Assembly: GCA_015207195.1 (NCBI GenBank)
Contig: JADEXJ010000010.1
Location: 1-64,000, forward strand
Origin: Pleurocapsales cyanobacterium LEGE 10410
Lineage (GTDB): Bacteria > Cyanobacteriota > Cyanobacteriia > Cyanobacteriales > Xenococcaceae
Length of the DNA: 64,000 nt
Direction: 5' to 3'
The notes below the pieces were generated by a model that did not search any database, was not told the DNA's origin, and worked only from the letters and a program-made list of their open reading frames with translations. The translations under genes and the position numbers were made by a program. Numbering within the stretch: position 1 is the first letter of the stretch; each line of letters starts with the position of its first letter. Positions 28,420 through 38,010 of the stretch are shown here, piece by piece.

Positions 28420-28740
28420 TTACTGTTTAGCAGGAAACTTACGAATCTGAAACTCTTTACTTTCTATCATTTTATAATCAATATTCATTTTCTTCATAAC
28501 GGCAGAAAATCTTTGTTCAATCTTCGCCAAGTCTTCAGCAGGAATTGATTTCCACTGCTCTCTTGTTTGCCAACGGATAGTAAAAATTACTCGACCTGGG
28601 GCGTTGGGTTCAATCCAAACTTCTTTACCCAAAAAACCAGGGTAAGTTGACAGGGAAGCAGTCCAAATTGCTTCATCTTGCTGAATGAAACGCTCTCGTG
28701 ATTGAGAATCTACTCGAAATTTGAGCCATTCAATAACCAT
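28420..28740 (-). CDS. TIGR03792 family protein (ABM-like ferredoxin fold)
   Basis: About 106 aa. It starts MVIEWLKFRV at the ATG at 28740; a TTG at 28752 is the upstream alternative. The pattern RFIQQDEAIWTASLSTYPGFLGKEVW and VIFTIRWQTREQWKSI matches the cyanobacterial TIGR03792 group, related to antibiotic-biosynthesis monooxygenase folds. No catalytic function is known. It lies 33 bp upstream of the zinc-ribbon gene on the same strand. Confidence 0.8.
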   Translation of the reverse strand: MVIEWLKFRVDSQSRERFIQQDEAIWTASLSTYPGFLGKEVWIEPNAPGRVIFTIRWQTREQWKSIPAEDLAKIEQRFSAVMKKMNIDYKMIESKEFQIRKFPAKQ

Positions 28741-28826
28741 ATAATTTTGCAAAAAGATCGATAATATTTATATTGGGCTATTCTACGATTTAATAGCATA
28801 GTAAATAAACCTAGGAAAATAAGACA

Positions 28827-29150
28827 ATGGACAGTAAAGACTGGCTCAGACAACTATTGATGCTTGGTGTAGGTACAACTTCTTTGGTGGCAGAAAAAAT
28901 CAGAGAAGTTAGCGACGAGTGGGTAAAAGATGGAAAAATTAATCCCGAACAAGCAAAATCTTTTGTAGACGATTTAATGTCTCAAATTAATACTGAATCA
29001 GGCGGTGTTCAAAAGCAAGCAGAGCGACAAATGAAAAATATGCTGCAAGATTTAGGAGTTCCCCGTCAGGCAGAAATGGATGAACTACGGGGACGGATTG
29101 ATCGTTTAGAACGCCAGCTAAGAGACTTGGAAAACAAAAATTGGCGTTAG
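28827..29150 (+). CDS. Phasin-like coiled-coil protein
   Basis: 107 aa, mostly helical and charged. An N-terminal amphipathic stretch (WLRQLLMLGVGTTSLVAEKI) is followed by a heptad-like helix ending DELRGRIDRLERQLRDLENK. This is the layout of polyhydroxyalkanoate-granule phasin-like proteins and of many small cyanobacterial coiled-coil proteins. No PHA synthesis gene is in the window, so the granule role is unproven. Confidence 0.75.
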   Translation: MDSKDWLRQLLMLGVGTTSLVAEKIREVSDEWVKDGKINPEQAKSFVDDLMSQINTESGGVQKQAERQMKNMLQDLGVPRQAEMDELRGRIDRLERQLRDLENKNWR

Positions 29151-29352
29151 CATTTTGTTGCATTTCACAGCTTTGTTGTCCGATTGAAGAAAAAAAGGGA
29201 CACAATTGTTGCTATCGGCTAGTATTGATCTAAATTTGACGATGTTTGTACTTTCCCAATTAAAGTGCGACAGATATAAAGATGTTTTAAATCTATTAGA
29301 AACAGAAATCTGTTTTTTGGAAACTTAAAATATCAATGCTGGAGACAGATTT

Positions 29353-29742
29353 GTGATCACATTAACTTTATTACATCCTCTTCAATCAGTAGCAATTCAA
29401 AGCTGGACGTTTAATAACGAACCAAGTATCAGAATTGGTCGTGCAACAGATAATCAGGTAGTACTTTATAGTGCTGTCGTATCTCGCCATCATGTTGAAA
29501 TCAGAAACACGGGTGCATCATGGCAGGTTATTAACTTAAGCCCCAACGGTACCTACGTTGAGGGGAAGCCGATTGAGCAAACCCCAGCTTTGGACGGCAT
29601 GATTTTTCGCTTGGCTATCTCTGGTCCCCAAATTTTGGTCAAAATTGAATCAGAATCTGATGAGATGCAGTGGGACTACCTGGAGAATCAACCAAAAACC
29701 AAACTACTGCCCAAGAACGCCAAAGATACTCTGATCAGCTAA
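29353..29742 (+). CDS. FHA domain protein
   Basis: 129 aa with GTG start. One forkhead-associated domain with the phosphothreonine-binding residues: RIGRATDNQVVL (Arg, Gly), VSRHHVEI (Ser, His) and NLSPNGTYVEGK (Asn, Gly). It is likely an adaptor for Ser/Thr kinase signalling; no kinase is adjacent. Confidence 0.9.
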   Translation: MITLTLLHPLQSVAIQSWTFNNEPSIRIGRATDNQVVLYSAVVSRHHVEIRNTGASWQVINLSPNGTYVEGKPIEQTPALDGMIFRLAISGPQILVKIESESDEMQWDYLENQPKTKLLPKNAKDTLIS

Positions 29743-29756
29743 AAAACTTGAGTACG

Positions 29757-29785
29757 GTGGGTAGCCGATTTAAAACCCACTTTCT
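29757..29785 (+). terminator. Hairpin after the FHA gene
   Basis: GTGGGT (29757-29762) pairs with ACCCAC (29775-29780) around a 12 nt loop, followed by TTTCTT. Moderate rho-independent terminator candidate. Confidence 0.6.
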
Positions 29786-29798
29786 TCCTAAATTGTCT

Positions 29799-30428
29799 TT
29801 AGTCTTTTGATAATAGCTTTTTTTGTCCATACTCCCAAACAATTGGAGTTAAGGCGATGGCGATTACTAACAACAGGGCAGCTACTCCTGCCTGAGCAAT
29901 CCAGCTAACAATTTGTTCCAAAGAAACTGCTTGTCCGAGAACAAAAGCAATGCTGACGATGGTAGTTGCCCAAACGGCAGCACCACCAAGATTACAAAGT
30001 AAAAACTGTCGATAAGGCATTTGAGTAATACCAGCCAAAGGACCAGCAAAAATTCTTAATAAGGTAATAAAACGACCAAAAAAAACAGCACGAGCAGCAT
30101 TATTACTGTAGCGGTCTTTTGCTTGCTCCAACTGTTGCTCTTGAATCCGAAAAATGCTTCCTACCCTAACTAAAAGCTGCCAGCCCCCGACTCTACCGAC
30201 CCAGTAACCGAAATTGTCTCCTAAAACAGCTCCAGCGATCGCACTACTCAAAACTAGCCAGTAGTTCAATTCTCCACTTCCTGCTAGAAAACCGCCAACG
30301 ATGACGATGCTTTCTCCAGGCAAAGGAATTCCCATATTTTCTACAGCAATCCCGACAAAAACCGCCCAGTAACCATAAAGGCGAGCCAGTTCTTGCAAAG
30401 TATCTAAAGTAAATAGCTCAGTTGACAT
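29799..30428 (-). CDS. DedA family membrane protein
   Basis: SNARE-associated/DedA fold of 209 aa, with the family motifs ENMGIPLPGESIVIVGGFLAG, GDNFGYWVGRVGG and FFGRFITLLRIFAGPLAGITQMP (described by pieces). DedA proteins are thought to flip lipids or undecaprenyl phosphate across the inner membrane and need proton motive force. It is transcribed alone. Confidence 0.93.
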   Translation of the reverse strand: MSTELFTLDTLQELARLYGYWAVFVGIAVENMGIPLPGESIVIVGGFLAGSGELNYWLVLSSAIAGAVLGDNFGYWVGRVGGWQLLVRVGSIFRIQEQQLEQAKDRYSNNAARAVFFGRFITLLRIFAGPLAGITQMPYRQFLLCNLGGAAVWATTIVSIAFVLGQAVSLEQIVSWIAQAGVAALLLVIAIALTPIVWEYGQKKLLSKD

Positions 30429-30778
30429 TCAAAGTCTTAACGAAGATTAACCCTGATTCTTATCTTGGCGCGAATCTGGTAAGAGTGTCAACAACAGCAC
30501 AAGCGAAAACTAGGTCAACTAGAGATTATCATTGGTTCTCTTCGCGTTACCTACAGTTGCTTTGGAGATTAAAATTATTAAGTGATTTACCAAGCAGACT
30601 AACTTTAACTACTGGACTGACACAGCTCAAATAGTGCAATAAACGAGCGGGAAAAACTAAGGACTATCTGCTGCATCTCAACAACCCAATCATTTGTTGG
30701 TAAGCAAGCAAATCATCTGTGTTTATCTGTGTTTATCTGTGGACTTTAATTACGCAACATTTAAGGCGTGTCAGTCCA
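30429..30778. other. Intergenic region between dedA-type gene and ycf34
   Basis: 350 bp. It carries the inverted copy of the 31 bp repeat at 30714-30744. A short frame at 30422-30634 is not credible. Nothing else seen. Confidence 0.55.
30714..30744 (-). repeat. 31 bp dispersed repeat, copy 2 (inverted)
   Basis: The reverse complement matches 19005-19035 at 29 of 31 positions. Made of near-perfect 10 bp units GTTTATCTGT. It lies just after ycf34. Confidence 0.7.
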
Positions 30779-31027
30779 CTACGTTGGTACAGCCTCACCT
30801 GGGCGTAACTTCGACCATTTGCCTGTTTCTTGAACAAAGCTTTGGCAGCCTACTACATCCCATTCCATTTCAATGGTGTCGCCTTGGGTGCGAATATTAA
30901 CATTGATGCTGGGTTCAATTGGCTCGAAAGTAGGATTTTCGGTTAAATGAGGTTGTTGATGTTGTGTTTCTACCGCATTGTAAGTTTGGCAGCGATCGAC
31001 ATAGTGGCAGTTAATACAGATACACAT
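30779..31027 (-). CDS. ycf34: Ycf34 family iron-sulfur protein
   Basis: 82 aa starting MCICINCHYVDRCQTY, the conserved Cys-rich N terminus of Ycf34, with further VETQHQQPHL. Ycf34 of Synechocystis binds an Fe-S cluster and affects photosynthetic electron transport and photosystem levels. It is a plastid-genome-conserved cyanobacterial protein, supporting the assignment of the host. It diverges from the cca gene by 81 bp. Confidence 0.93.
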   Translation of the reverse strand: MCICINCHYVDRCQTYNAVETQHQQPHLTENPTFEPIEPSINVNIRTQGDTIEMEWDVVGCQSFVQETGKWSKLRPGEAVPT

Positions 31028-31108
31028 ATTTTTCCAACTGAGCTTCGTGCTTTAATTGTTAATCTAACAAACGGGGCAACATATTGAAATTTATTTAAAC
31101 AAACTTAA

Positions 31109-32347
31109 ATGGTTGTAGAACAAATCAAGTCATATTTGGCGACTGTAGATCTTCCTTGCGATTTAAAGCAATTACCCTCTTGTGCTTATTTAGTTGGAGG
31201 TTCAGTACGAGATGCCTTGTTGCAACGCTATAGAAACCCGATCGACTTAGATTTTGTCTTACCTAAAAAAGCGATCGCCACGGCTCAACAGGTTGCCAAT
31301 TTTTATCATGGTGGCTTTGTGGTTCTAGACCGAGAGAGAGAGATTGCCAGAGTAGTGTTTCCTCAAGGAACTTTAGATTTAGCCCAACAAGAAGGAGCGA
31401 GTCTGGAACAGGATTTGAGAAGACGAGACTTTACTATTAATGCGATCGCCTACAATGTACAATCACAAAAACTAATCGATCCTTTGGGAGGATTGAGCGA
31501 TCTCAAGCAGGGAATTTTACGCATGGTTTCCTCGGAAAATCTAGAGGAAGATCCTTTAAGATTGCTAAGGGCATACCGTCAGGCAGCACAATTAGACTTT
31601 ACAATTGAAGCCGAAACCAAAATAGCTATCAAAGAACGTTGCGCTCTATTAAAAACTGTTGCTGCTGAAAGAGTTCAAGCTGAATTAAACTATATCTTTA
31701 CTGCACCACAGGGAAACAAATGGCTGATATCGGCTATAGAAGAGGGTTTATTACAGTTTTGGTTACCCACTATCGATCGAGCAAAAATAGAGCAGTTAGG
31801 CACTATAGAACGGGGGATTGAGTTTTGTCTGAAGTCTGGTGTACGCTTCTCTTCCGTCAAGGATACCTCGGAATTAACTATACTCGCCAAACTAGCTACC
31901 CTGGTCGCCCTAGAACCTGCTACCGCAGAAGCTGAGTTAACTCAACTTAAGTATTCCCGCGCTCAAATCAAGGCTGTAACCAAAACCGTCAAATCTCTCC
32001 CTCAGTTGCAGCAAATGACCGAGCAGATGAATTTACGAGAACAGTATTTTTGGTTTTTAGAAGTTAAAGATATTTTTCCTATCTTGATCGCTAGGGCGAT
32101 CGCGACGGGAGTATCTCTAGCAATGATCATTCCTTTAGTGCAGCGTTATTTAGATCCCAGCGATCGGGTTGCTTATCCCCAGCCTCTGGTTACGGGTAAC
32201 GATTTAATCCGCGAATTGAATCTCAAACCCTCGCCCCTGATCGGCAAATTGCTCACGGAGATTCAAATAGCTCATATCGAATCAAAAATATCAACACCCC
32301 AACAGGCGATAGAATTTGCTGGTTCTGTATTGCGATCGATAGAATAA
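31109..32347 (+). CDS. cca: CCA-adding tRNA nucleotidyltransferase (or A-adding)
   Basis: Class II nucleotidyltransferase with head motif YLVGGSVRDALL and the metal-binding pair in IDLDFVL, followed by RRDFTINAIAYN and EEDPLRLLRAYRQAAQL (motif D/E region). Adds or repairs the 3' CCA of tRNA; the window's own tRNA-Leu has no encoded CCA and would need it. 412 aa. Some cyanobacteria split the CC- and A-adding jobs between two enzymes, which the sequence alone does not decide. Confidence 0.92.
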   Translation: MVVEQIKSYLATVDLPCDLKQLPSCAYLVGGSVRDALLQRYRNPIDLDFVLPKKAIATAQQVANFYHGGFVVLDREREIARVVFPQGTLDLAQQEGASLEQDLRRRDFTINAIAYNVQSQKLIDPLGGLSDLKQGILRMVSSENLEEDPLRLLRAYRQAAQLDFTIEAETKIAIKERCALLKTVAAERVQAELNYIFTAPQGNKWLISAIEEGLLQFWLPTIDRAKIEQLGTIERGIEFCLKSGVRFSSVKDTSELTILAKLATLVALEPATAEAELTQLKYSRAQIKAVTKTVKSLPQLQQMTEQMNLREQYFWFLEVKDIFPILIARAIATGVSLAMIIPLVQRYLDPSDRVAYPQPLVTGNDLIRELNLKPSPLIGKLLTEIQIAHIESKISTPQQAIEFAGSVLRSIE

Positions 32348-32358
32348 TAAATTGCTAC

Positions 32359-32369
32359 TATAGTCATTC
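32359..32369 (+). repeat. Half of an ITR-like repeat, TATAGTCATTC
   Basis: Identical to the core of the terminal repeat of the element at 52956-53092, and likewise followed about 50 bp later by heptamer repeats. Only one end is present here. Confidence 0.5.
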
Positions 32370-32421
32370 CAAAAAAAACCAAAGGTATCATCGACTGAAC
32401 CAAAATCTTTTTTAGCCCTAC

Positions 32422-32449
32422 CAACGACCAACGACTAACAACTAACAAC
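32422..32449 (+). repeat. Heptanucleotide tandem repeat (CAACGAC)x2 (TAACAAC)x2
   Basis: Four 7 bp units in the gap between cca and the convergent GTPase gene, of the same type as at 20719-20746. Confidence 0.8.
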
Positions 32450-32466
32450 TCAATTATTATTTCGCC

Positions 32467-33843
32467 TTAAACCATTTGCCGTAATAACTCTTGTCTTAAA
32501 CGATAAATGATTGTATTTGGTTCAACCTGAGATAAAATCTCTTTGATTAAGGTCGAAGCTCCCATTTCTCCCCAAGTGCAGCCTTGTTCTAAATATACTT
32601 GGGCAACTCTACCGATTACATAAGTCCCGTATCCTGCGATCGCCCCCTGTATGCTAGCAGTAAATAAATAAGCCCCCAATGCTCCAGAACTTTTAAACCC
32701 ACCAGTCACAATCGCGCCACTTTTACCGACTCCTAACATCAAGCTGCTGCCTAGTTCTGCTAGCAGCAAGCCTCCAGAACTAGCGATAATTCTGCGTAAT
32801 AGATTTCCTGCCTCGTAAGTAGTGATCGGTAAGCCATATAGCTTTGATAAAGAGCGAATCAAGGTCAAATCTGCTATTAGACCACCAATCAAATCCAAGA
32901 CAATAATCGGATTAGCAGCCACGGCGATCGCTTTATAACGAGCATAGCGATCAATGATTTCTCGCGCTTCTTGCTGACGCAGTTTGATCGTTTTGCGAGC
33001 AATATTTAGTTCGGCATCTCTAGCTTGCACCAGAGCATTTAACGCTAGTAAAGATTTACCCTCCTGTTGCAGAATTTGTGCTATTGCCTCCTGTAATTCT
33101 TCAATTTGGGGTTCTGGGTGTTCCCAACTAGTTTCAATCCTACCGTCAGAGGCTTCTATTCTTACTTGTATTGGCTGAGGCTTGGCAGCTACCATCACAA
33201 TTTCATGAGGTGCGATCGGATTTTGTAGACCACCCATACTCTGCTCTGCGTTTAGCTGTTGCAGTTGGCGATAAATCTGTTGGCGATCGCGATCGGGATA
33301 GAGATCGACCTTATTAAAGACCAGAATCAACGGCTTTTGGGTACTTCTCAATTCGCACAAAGCCTCGTACTCAGTTCGAGTAATATCTCCTGCTACTACA
33401 AACAAAATTAGATCTGATTTTTGGGCAATTTGCCTCGCCATAGTCGATCTGGCTTCTCCTGCAACTTCATCCAAACCAGGAGTATCGATCAACTCGACAT
33501 TGAGTCCCCGATCTGGGAAAGGATCCCAATGTAAGATAGTTAAAGATTGAGTAACGCCGTGAAGTGGTCCAGTGGCTACTACTTCTTCTTCTAAAAGAGC
33601 GTTGATTAAGGATGATTTACCGCAGCTAACCAAACCAAAGGTGGTGATGCGAATTGCTTTGCTGTCTAGCTTATCCAGTGCGCTCTGCAAAGACTGTAGA
33701 TCTTGTTTGACGCAAGCTTGGAGACGAGCATCAGGGGGAGAATTGCCATGGCGACGAAAGCCAGAATACCAGGAAATCGCCTGCTGTAGACTAGCATGAG
33801 CCTGATTTAAATGAGCTTCTTGCCTTAATATTTTCTTACTCAT
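32467..33843 (-). CDS. Era/dynamin-like GTPase with C-terminal DUF697
   Basis: 458 aa. The G domain has G1 LVSCGKSSLINALL, G3 DTPGLDE and G4 NKVD. The C-terminal third has hydrophobic segments (NPIIVLDLIGGLIADLTLIRSL; GGLLLAELGSSLMLGVG) typical of DUF697. Such proteins are found throughout cyanobacteria and are presumed to act at membranes; the target is unknown. Confidence 0.88.
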   Translation of the reverse strand: MSKKILRQEAHLNQAHASLQQAISWYSGFRRHGNSPPDARLQACVKQDLQSLQSALDKLDSKAIRITTFGLVSCGKSSLINALLEEEVVATGPLHGVTQSLTILHWDPFPDRGLNVELIDTPGLDEVAGEARSTMARQIAQKSDLILFVVAGDITRTEYEALCELRSTQKPLILVFNKVDLYPDRDRQQIYRQLQQLNAEQSMGGLQNPIAPHEIVMVAAKPQPIQVRIEASDGRIETSWEHPEPQIEELQEAIAQILQQEGKSLLALNALVQARDAELNIARKTIKLRQQEAREIIDRYARYKAIAVAANPIIVLDLIGGLIADLTLIRSLSKLYGLPITTYEAGNLLRRIIASSGGLLLAELGSSLMLGVGKSGAIVTGGFKSSGALGAYLFTASIQGAIAGYGTYVIGRVAQVYLEQGCTWGEMGASTLIKEILSQVEPNTIIYRLRQELLRQMV

Positions 33844-33952
33844 ATTTAACGTCGATGGAATAATTACAAAATTAAGATAGTCGATTAATAACGAAAAGCC
33901 TAGCCGATCGGATCTTCGGATCTGTTGGATCGATCTAGATTATTCCTTTACT

Positions 33953-36436
33953 CTACTTATGTCTTTTGCTTCGGTTAGATGTTGAATCTAAAGCACCTTT
34001 GGGATAGACAATACGCTTGTGGTTAAACTGTTCCCAAACGCTAATAAAGACCTCGGCAATAACTGGTAGCTCATCGTAGTTCAATCCACTGTCAATTAAC
34101 TGCCCATCTTGCCAGCGAGATTTAAAGATCTTTTGTACTGTAGCCAAAGCCTGTTTGTGACTTACATCTTTAAGCGATCGCAATGCTGCTTCACAGCCAT
34201 CTGCCAGCATTAAGATTCCTGCCTCCCTCGATTGGGGAACTGGACCAGCGTAGCGAAAATCTGACTCTAATACCGTGGTTCCGTCTAGTGCAGCCTTCTG
34301 TTTTGCTTGATAGTAGAAATAGGCAATTAACAAAGTTCCTTGATGTTCGGGGATAAAATCACGAATTGCTTTGGGCAAACCGTATTTACGAGCCATTATT
34401 AATCCTTCACTAATATGCCTTCTAATGATTTCAGCACTAATCCAAGGATTGTCAATTTCGTCATGCTTGTTCAATCCTCCCATCTGGTTTTCAATAAACC
34501 CCACAGGATCGTGCATTTTGCCTATATCGTGATATAAAGTTCCTGCTCTAACCAATTCAACATTACAATTTAATTTTCTGGCAGCAGCTTCGGCTAAAGA
34601 AGCAACAAACATCGTGTGTTGAAATGTCCCTGGTGCTTCGGTTGCCAAACGTTTGAGTAGGGGCAAATTAGGATTGGATAATTCTGCAAGACGAATCGGA
34701 GTAATCAGATCGAAAAAGCGTTCGAGATAGGGAGATATCCCAATAGCCACAACGCTCCAAGCCACCCCAAACAAGCCACAGACCAGTGCATCGGGGAGAA
34801 TTGCCGACCAGATAGTAGCAGGACTGGCACTTAAAATCAAATTGATAATCAAATATACTCCTACCTGTGCCAAGCCTACAGCGAGTCCCAATTTTGCCAT
34901 GGCTTCGCGCGATCGCAATCGACCAGCACAAATAGCTGCGATTAATCCTCCGACAAACCCCGCCAGCAGATAAGTAGAAGCTGATGACTGATTGCTAAAC
35001 ATCACTAATGCAGTTACCAAGGTAACTTCACAAACGGCAAGACTAGGAGTATAAAAACTACTAATCAACAGTCCGATCGCTGGCAAACTAGTGTAGGGAA
35101 TTTCAAAAACGCTCAACAAGGGTGCGCTCAAACCCAGTAGGCACAACAGCAGGTAATCGCGATGGCGAATAGATGTATAAACTTTTCTTTGAATTACTAA
35201 AAATAAACCGACAATTGTACCTACGACAACTGCCGACAATCCCAATCCCCGCCAGTTAATACCTCGCCGACTCAGTTTAAACCCGTCTAGAAGCACAAAA
35301 TCTGCCTGTGTAATTCTTGCTCCTTGCTCAACAATAACTTCTCCTTGTTCTACCTCTACCACTACTGAATTAATTGCCATAGCAGCTTTTTCGGCAATAT
35401 TACGGGTAGCATTTTTGTCTTCCACCAGATTGGGCTGGAGAATTTCTAATAATAGGTTGCTTGCTAAACGTTCTGTCGCTTTGGGTATATCAGGATTTAG
35501 CTGTGCTACTACCGCCTGTTCTAAAAGGTTAGAAGGCATTCCTAGAGGAATTCCCTGAGTCAATATACGGTCTACAGCTAAAGAAAGCGTATTTTTTGTT
35601 GCCTGCCAGTCTTTTTCCGTCAAATCCAATAATACAGCTAGCTCTTTTTTGTCTAGATGGGTTGTTTTTTCTTGGTCTAGTTTCTTCCAAGCCTGGGAAT
35701 AACGATAACGAGTTAAGGTAATCTGGGCTATTAAAGTATTAAATTCGGTTTCTGAGATTTGTTCTCGGTATGCCTGTAGCTCTGAAGCAGCTTTTTGCAG
35801 CCTAATATTAAAGTCTGGTCTTTTTTCTAAAGACAGATTGTTTTCACTGTTAGCAGAATTATTGCTGAGGTTTTGGGCGACTGAAGCCAAAATTGCTTTA
35901 AATTCTGATTCTGGACACAAACGAATATATTTTTGACTAGGTAGTGAAAGAATTTCTGGATCGAAGAAAGGGAAAGGAGCAGCTGCTTTTCTGATTTGAT
36001 CGATACTATTTAAATAGAAATTTAACTTACTTTGAATTTCGGCAGTTAAATCCTGATTTTGCTTTAGAATTGGAATAATTCCTGTCTGTACTTCCTTGCG
36101 TTTTTCGGAGGTAGTTTTGTGGTCTTCAAATTGTGCTGAAAAAGGAGCTCTAATAGTTAATGGAGAAATTTTGCCGACGGTTAGCTGTGGCTGATTATAG
36201 TAACGATAGCCAACAACGCTAGTCAAGGCAATAATGCTCAAGACCAACATTACTAAAAAATCCCTAACTTTAGTTCGATTATTTTTTCTTCGTAGCTGAC
36301 CAAAGCTATAATTACTGGCAAATTTGAGCGGATTAATTTTAATCGGGCTTTTTTTTTCCAAAGAACTGCGATAGGGTTGATATTTCTGTCGCCATCCCTC
36401 AAATTTTTGAATTAGTAAATGCCAGCTTTTAATCAT
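33953..36436 (-). CDS. 7TMR-HD phosphohydrolase (PgpH-like)
   Basis: About 827 aa from ATG 36436 (an upstream TTG at 36481 is possible). The order is one N-terminal membrane helix, an extracytoplasmic 7TMR-HDED region (residues about 100-390), seven helices and a cytoplasmic HD domain with FQHTMFVASLAEAAA, AGTLYHDIGK and IRRHISEGLIMARKYGLP. HD members of this group (PgpH) degrade cyclic di-AMP. The His-Asp metal residues are present, so activity is plausible. Confidence 0.9.
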   Translation of the reverse strand: MIKSWHLLIQKFEGWRQKYQPYRSSLEKKSPIKINPLKFASNYSFGQLRRKNNRTKVRDFLVMLVLSIIALTSVVGYRYYNQPQLTVGKISPLTIRAPFSAQFEDHKTTSEKRKEVQTGIIPILKQNQDLTAEIQSKLNFYLNSIDQIRKAAAPFPFFDPEILSLPSQKYIRLCPESEFKAILASVAQNLSNNSANSENNLSLEKRPDFNIRLQKAASELQAYREQISETEFNTLIAQITLTRYRYSQAWKKLDQEKTTHLDKKELAVLLDLTEKDWQATKNTLSLAVDRILTQGIPLGMPSNLLEQAVVAQLNPDIPKATERLASNLLLEILQPNLVEDKNATRNIAEKAAMAINSVVVEVEQGEVIVEQGARITQADFVLLDGFKLSRRGINWRGLGLSAVVVGTIVGLFLVIQRKVYTSIRHRDYLLLCLLGLSAPLLSVFEIPYTSLPAIGLLISSFYTPSLAVCEVTLVTALVMFSNQSSASTYLLAGFVGGLIAAICAGRLRSREAMAKLGLAVGLAQVGVYLIINLILSASPATIWSAILPDALVCGLFGVAWSVVAIGISPYLERFFDLITPIRLAELSNPNLPLLKRLATEAPGTFQHTMFVASLAEAAARKLNCNVELVRAGTLYHDIGKMHDPVGFIENQMGGLNKHDEIDNPWISAEIIRRHISEGLIMARKYGLPKAIRDFIPEHQGTLLIAYFYYQAKQKAALDGTTVLESDFRYAGPVPQSREAGILMLADGCEAALRSLKDVSHKQALATVQKIFKSRWQDGQLIDSGLNYDELPVIAEVFISVWEQFNHKRIVYPKGALDSTSNRSKRHK

Positions 36437-36789
36437 GAGTGGGATTATTAGACGATATAAAATTACCTTGTTGATTTTCAATCAGTTTAACTAATAATTT
36501 TGCGAGAAAAAGTTCTCAGGACAAATATTTGGCGAAAAAAAATCTTATTTATACAATTTTAGACAATACTGTTGAATAGGCTTGATTCTGGAAACAATAA
36601 AATAAAATTTTATTAGTTAATCATTCTAATTTGAGCTTTTAATCGGTAAATATCAGATTTTTTGGATTAAAGAACCACTCTTTTATCGAGTTGCCCAAGA
36701 GGAAACACCAGACTTTGAGACTGGGAAAATTGCTATAGAACTATTCTTAAACTACTAGCTAATTTTTGATTAATCAATATATTACAAAT
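36437..36789. other. Intergenic region between two minus-strand genes
   Basis: About 350 bp of A+T-rich DNA. Promoter for the HD gene expected; no ORF, hairpin or repeat recognised. Confidence 0.5.
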
Positions 36790-37833
36790 TTAAAATAATT
36801 TCTGGGAAATGATTCTTAGAGCAGAGCGAGGTTGAATTATCTTAGGAGGGGCGACAGCATGAACTTCTGGATTGTATAAAAATTGCTTGCTGTCTACTGA
36901 ATATATTCCAAGCCAAGCCTGGAATAGCTTAACTATCGTTTGATTTGCTGATTGATAGGTCAAGTTATGATTAGCCATCGCCCTCCAATTTCTAGGAATT
37001 CCTGCTATACCATTATATGCTCCAGATACAGTACCTGTGAGAGCAGTCGTCAACCAGGCTAGCTGTGGCTCTAGGCTAGCAGCTCTTTTAATCGACAGTC
37101 TGAAATCTTGAGGAGTAGTAGCAAAGCAGTAAACAGATAGGGCGATCACCGTCGATCTAATATGATCTTTTGGTAACAATTCCCGTAGTTGATATAGGCT
37201 GATTCCTTGCTCCCAAGCTTCGGCAACTATGTTCAACTTTGCTGTTAATGAAGTCTGTTTCACCCGCGCACCCGTCAAAATTTGTCTTACTATCAAACTA
37301 ACATTCGTATCTGATGACAATCTATTGTTTATAGCTAAAGTTAACAAATAGCCCCATGATAATATGTCTTCGATATAGTCTGTATTCTCTTGAGAATTAG
37401 CTAACTTTAAATTACATTGATTAATTACTTCTGTAAATAAATTTTGATCGCTTCCATAAAAGATAATTAAAGGTAACATCGCAAGTATTTTGCTACTGTA
37501 TTCAAGCGATCTATTTTCCGCTATCCCATTATCTAAAAAAGACTGATTAAAATCTTTAATCAGTGAAAATTCCCAGGAATTAGCCCAATCACCATCTTGC
37601 GAATCGATATTGTTCGTACTCTTGAAAATTTCTGCTAATTGATCGGCAAGATAGCTTACCTCCAACCTTTCCGTTTCGAGCAATGTTTCAGCTATCTGAT
37701 CTCTAGCAGCAAGCCATGAAGGTTGATAGTTAATAATTTTGCTAGGTTCACTAAGATTTTTATTAGCTAAAGCTTGTCCAATTATGCTGCCCAACCAAAT
37801 CCCTTGAAATTGGTCGAAGGTACTATAGCTCAT
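36790..37833 (-). CDS. ADP-ribosylglycohydrolase-like protein, probably inactive
   Basis: 347 aa, all-helical. The end of the fold is recognisable in TALTGTVSGAYNGIAGIPRNW, which matches the GAxxGAxxGxxxIPxxW signature of ADP-ribosylglycohydrolases. The metal-binding acids are missing: the N-terminal G-D motif reads GSIIGQALA, and the DxDT before the C-terminal signature reads LEPQLAWLT. The protein may have lost hydrolase activity. Not clearly part of an operon. Confidence 0.7.
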   Translation of the reverse strand: MSYSTFDQFQGIWLGSIIGQALANKNLSEPSKIINYQPSWLAARDQIAETLLETERLEVSYLADQLAEIFKSTNNIDSQDGDWANSWEFSLIKDFNQSFLDNGIAENRSLEYSSKILAMLPLIIFYGSDQNLFTEVINQCNLKLANSQENTDYIEDILSWGYLLTLAINNRLSSDTNVSLIVRQILTGARVKQTSLTAKLNIVAEAWEQGISLYQLRELLPKDHIRSTVIALSVYCFATTPQDFRLSIKRAASLEPQLAWLTTALTGTVSGAYNGIAGIPRNWRAMANHNLTYQSANQTIVKLFQAWLGIYSVDSKQFLYNPEVHAVAPPKIIQPRSALRIISQKLF

Positions 37834-38010
37834 ATGAAATATAAAAATAAATTTACCACAGACTAACAGGCTACACGTGAGTTACATACGCTCAAGATTG
37901 CGTGACATCAGCGTCCAAAGAACTTATATTCCTAATGTCAAAAAGAAACAAATTACCCTTTCCCCCTTTCCCCTTAACCTTTACCCAGTCTCAACAGATT
38001 AATTTGTTTC

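Noticed and set aside
30422-30634. 70-codon frame overlapping the dedA-type start
   Set aside because: It overlaps the start of a real gene on the other strand and has no family features.
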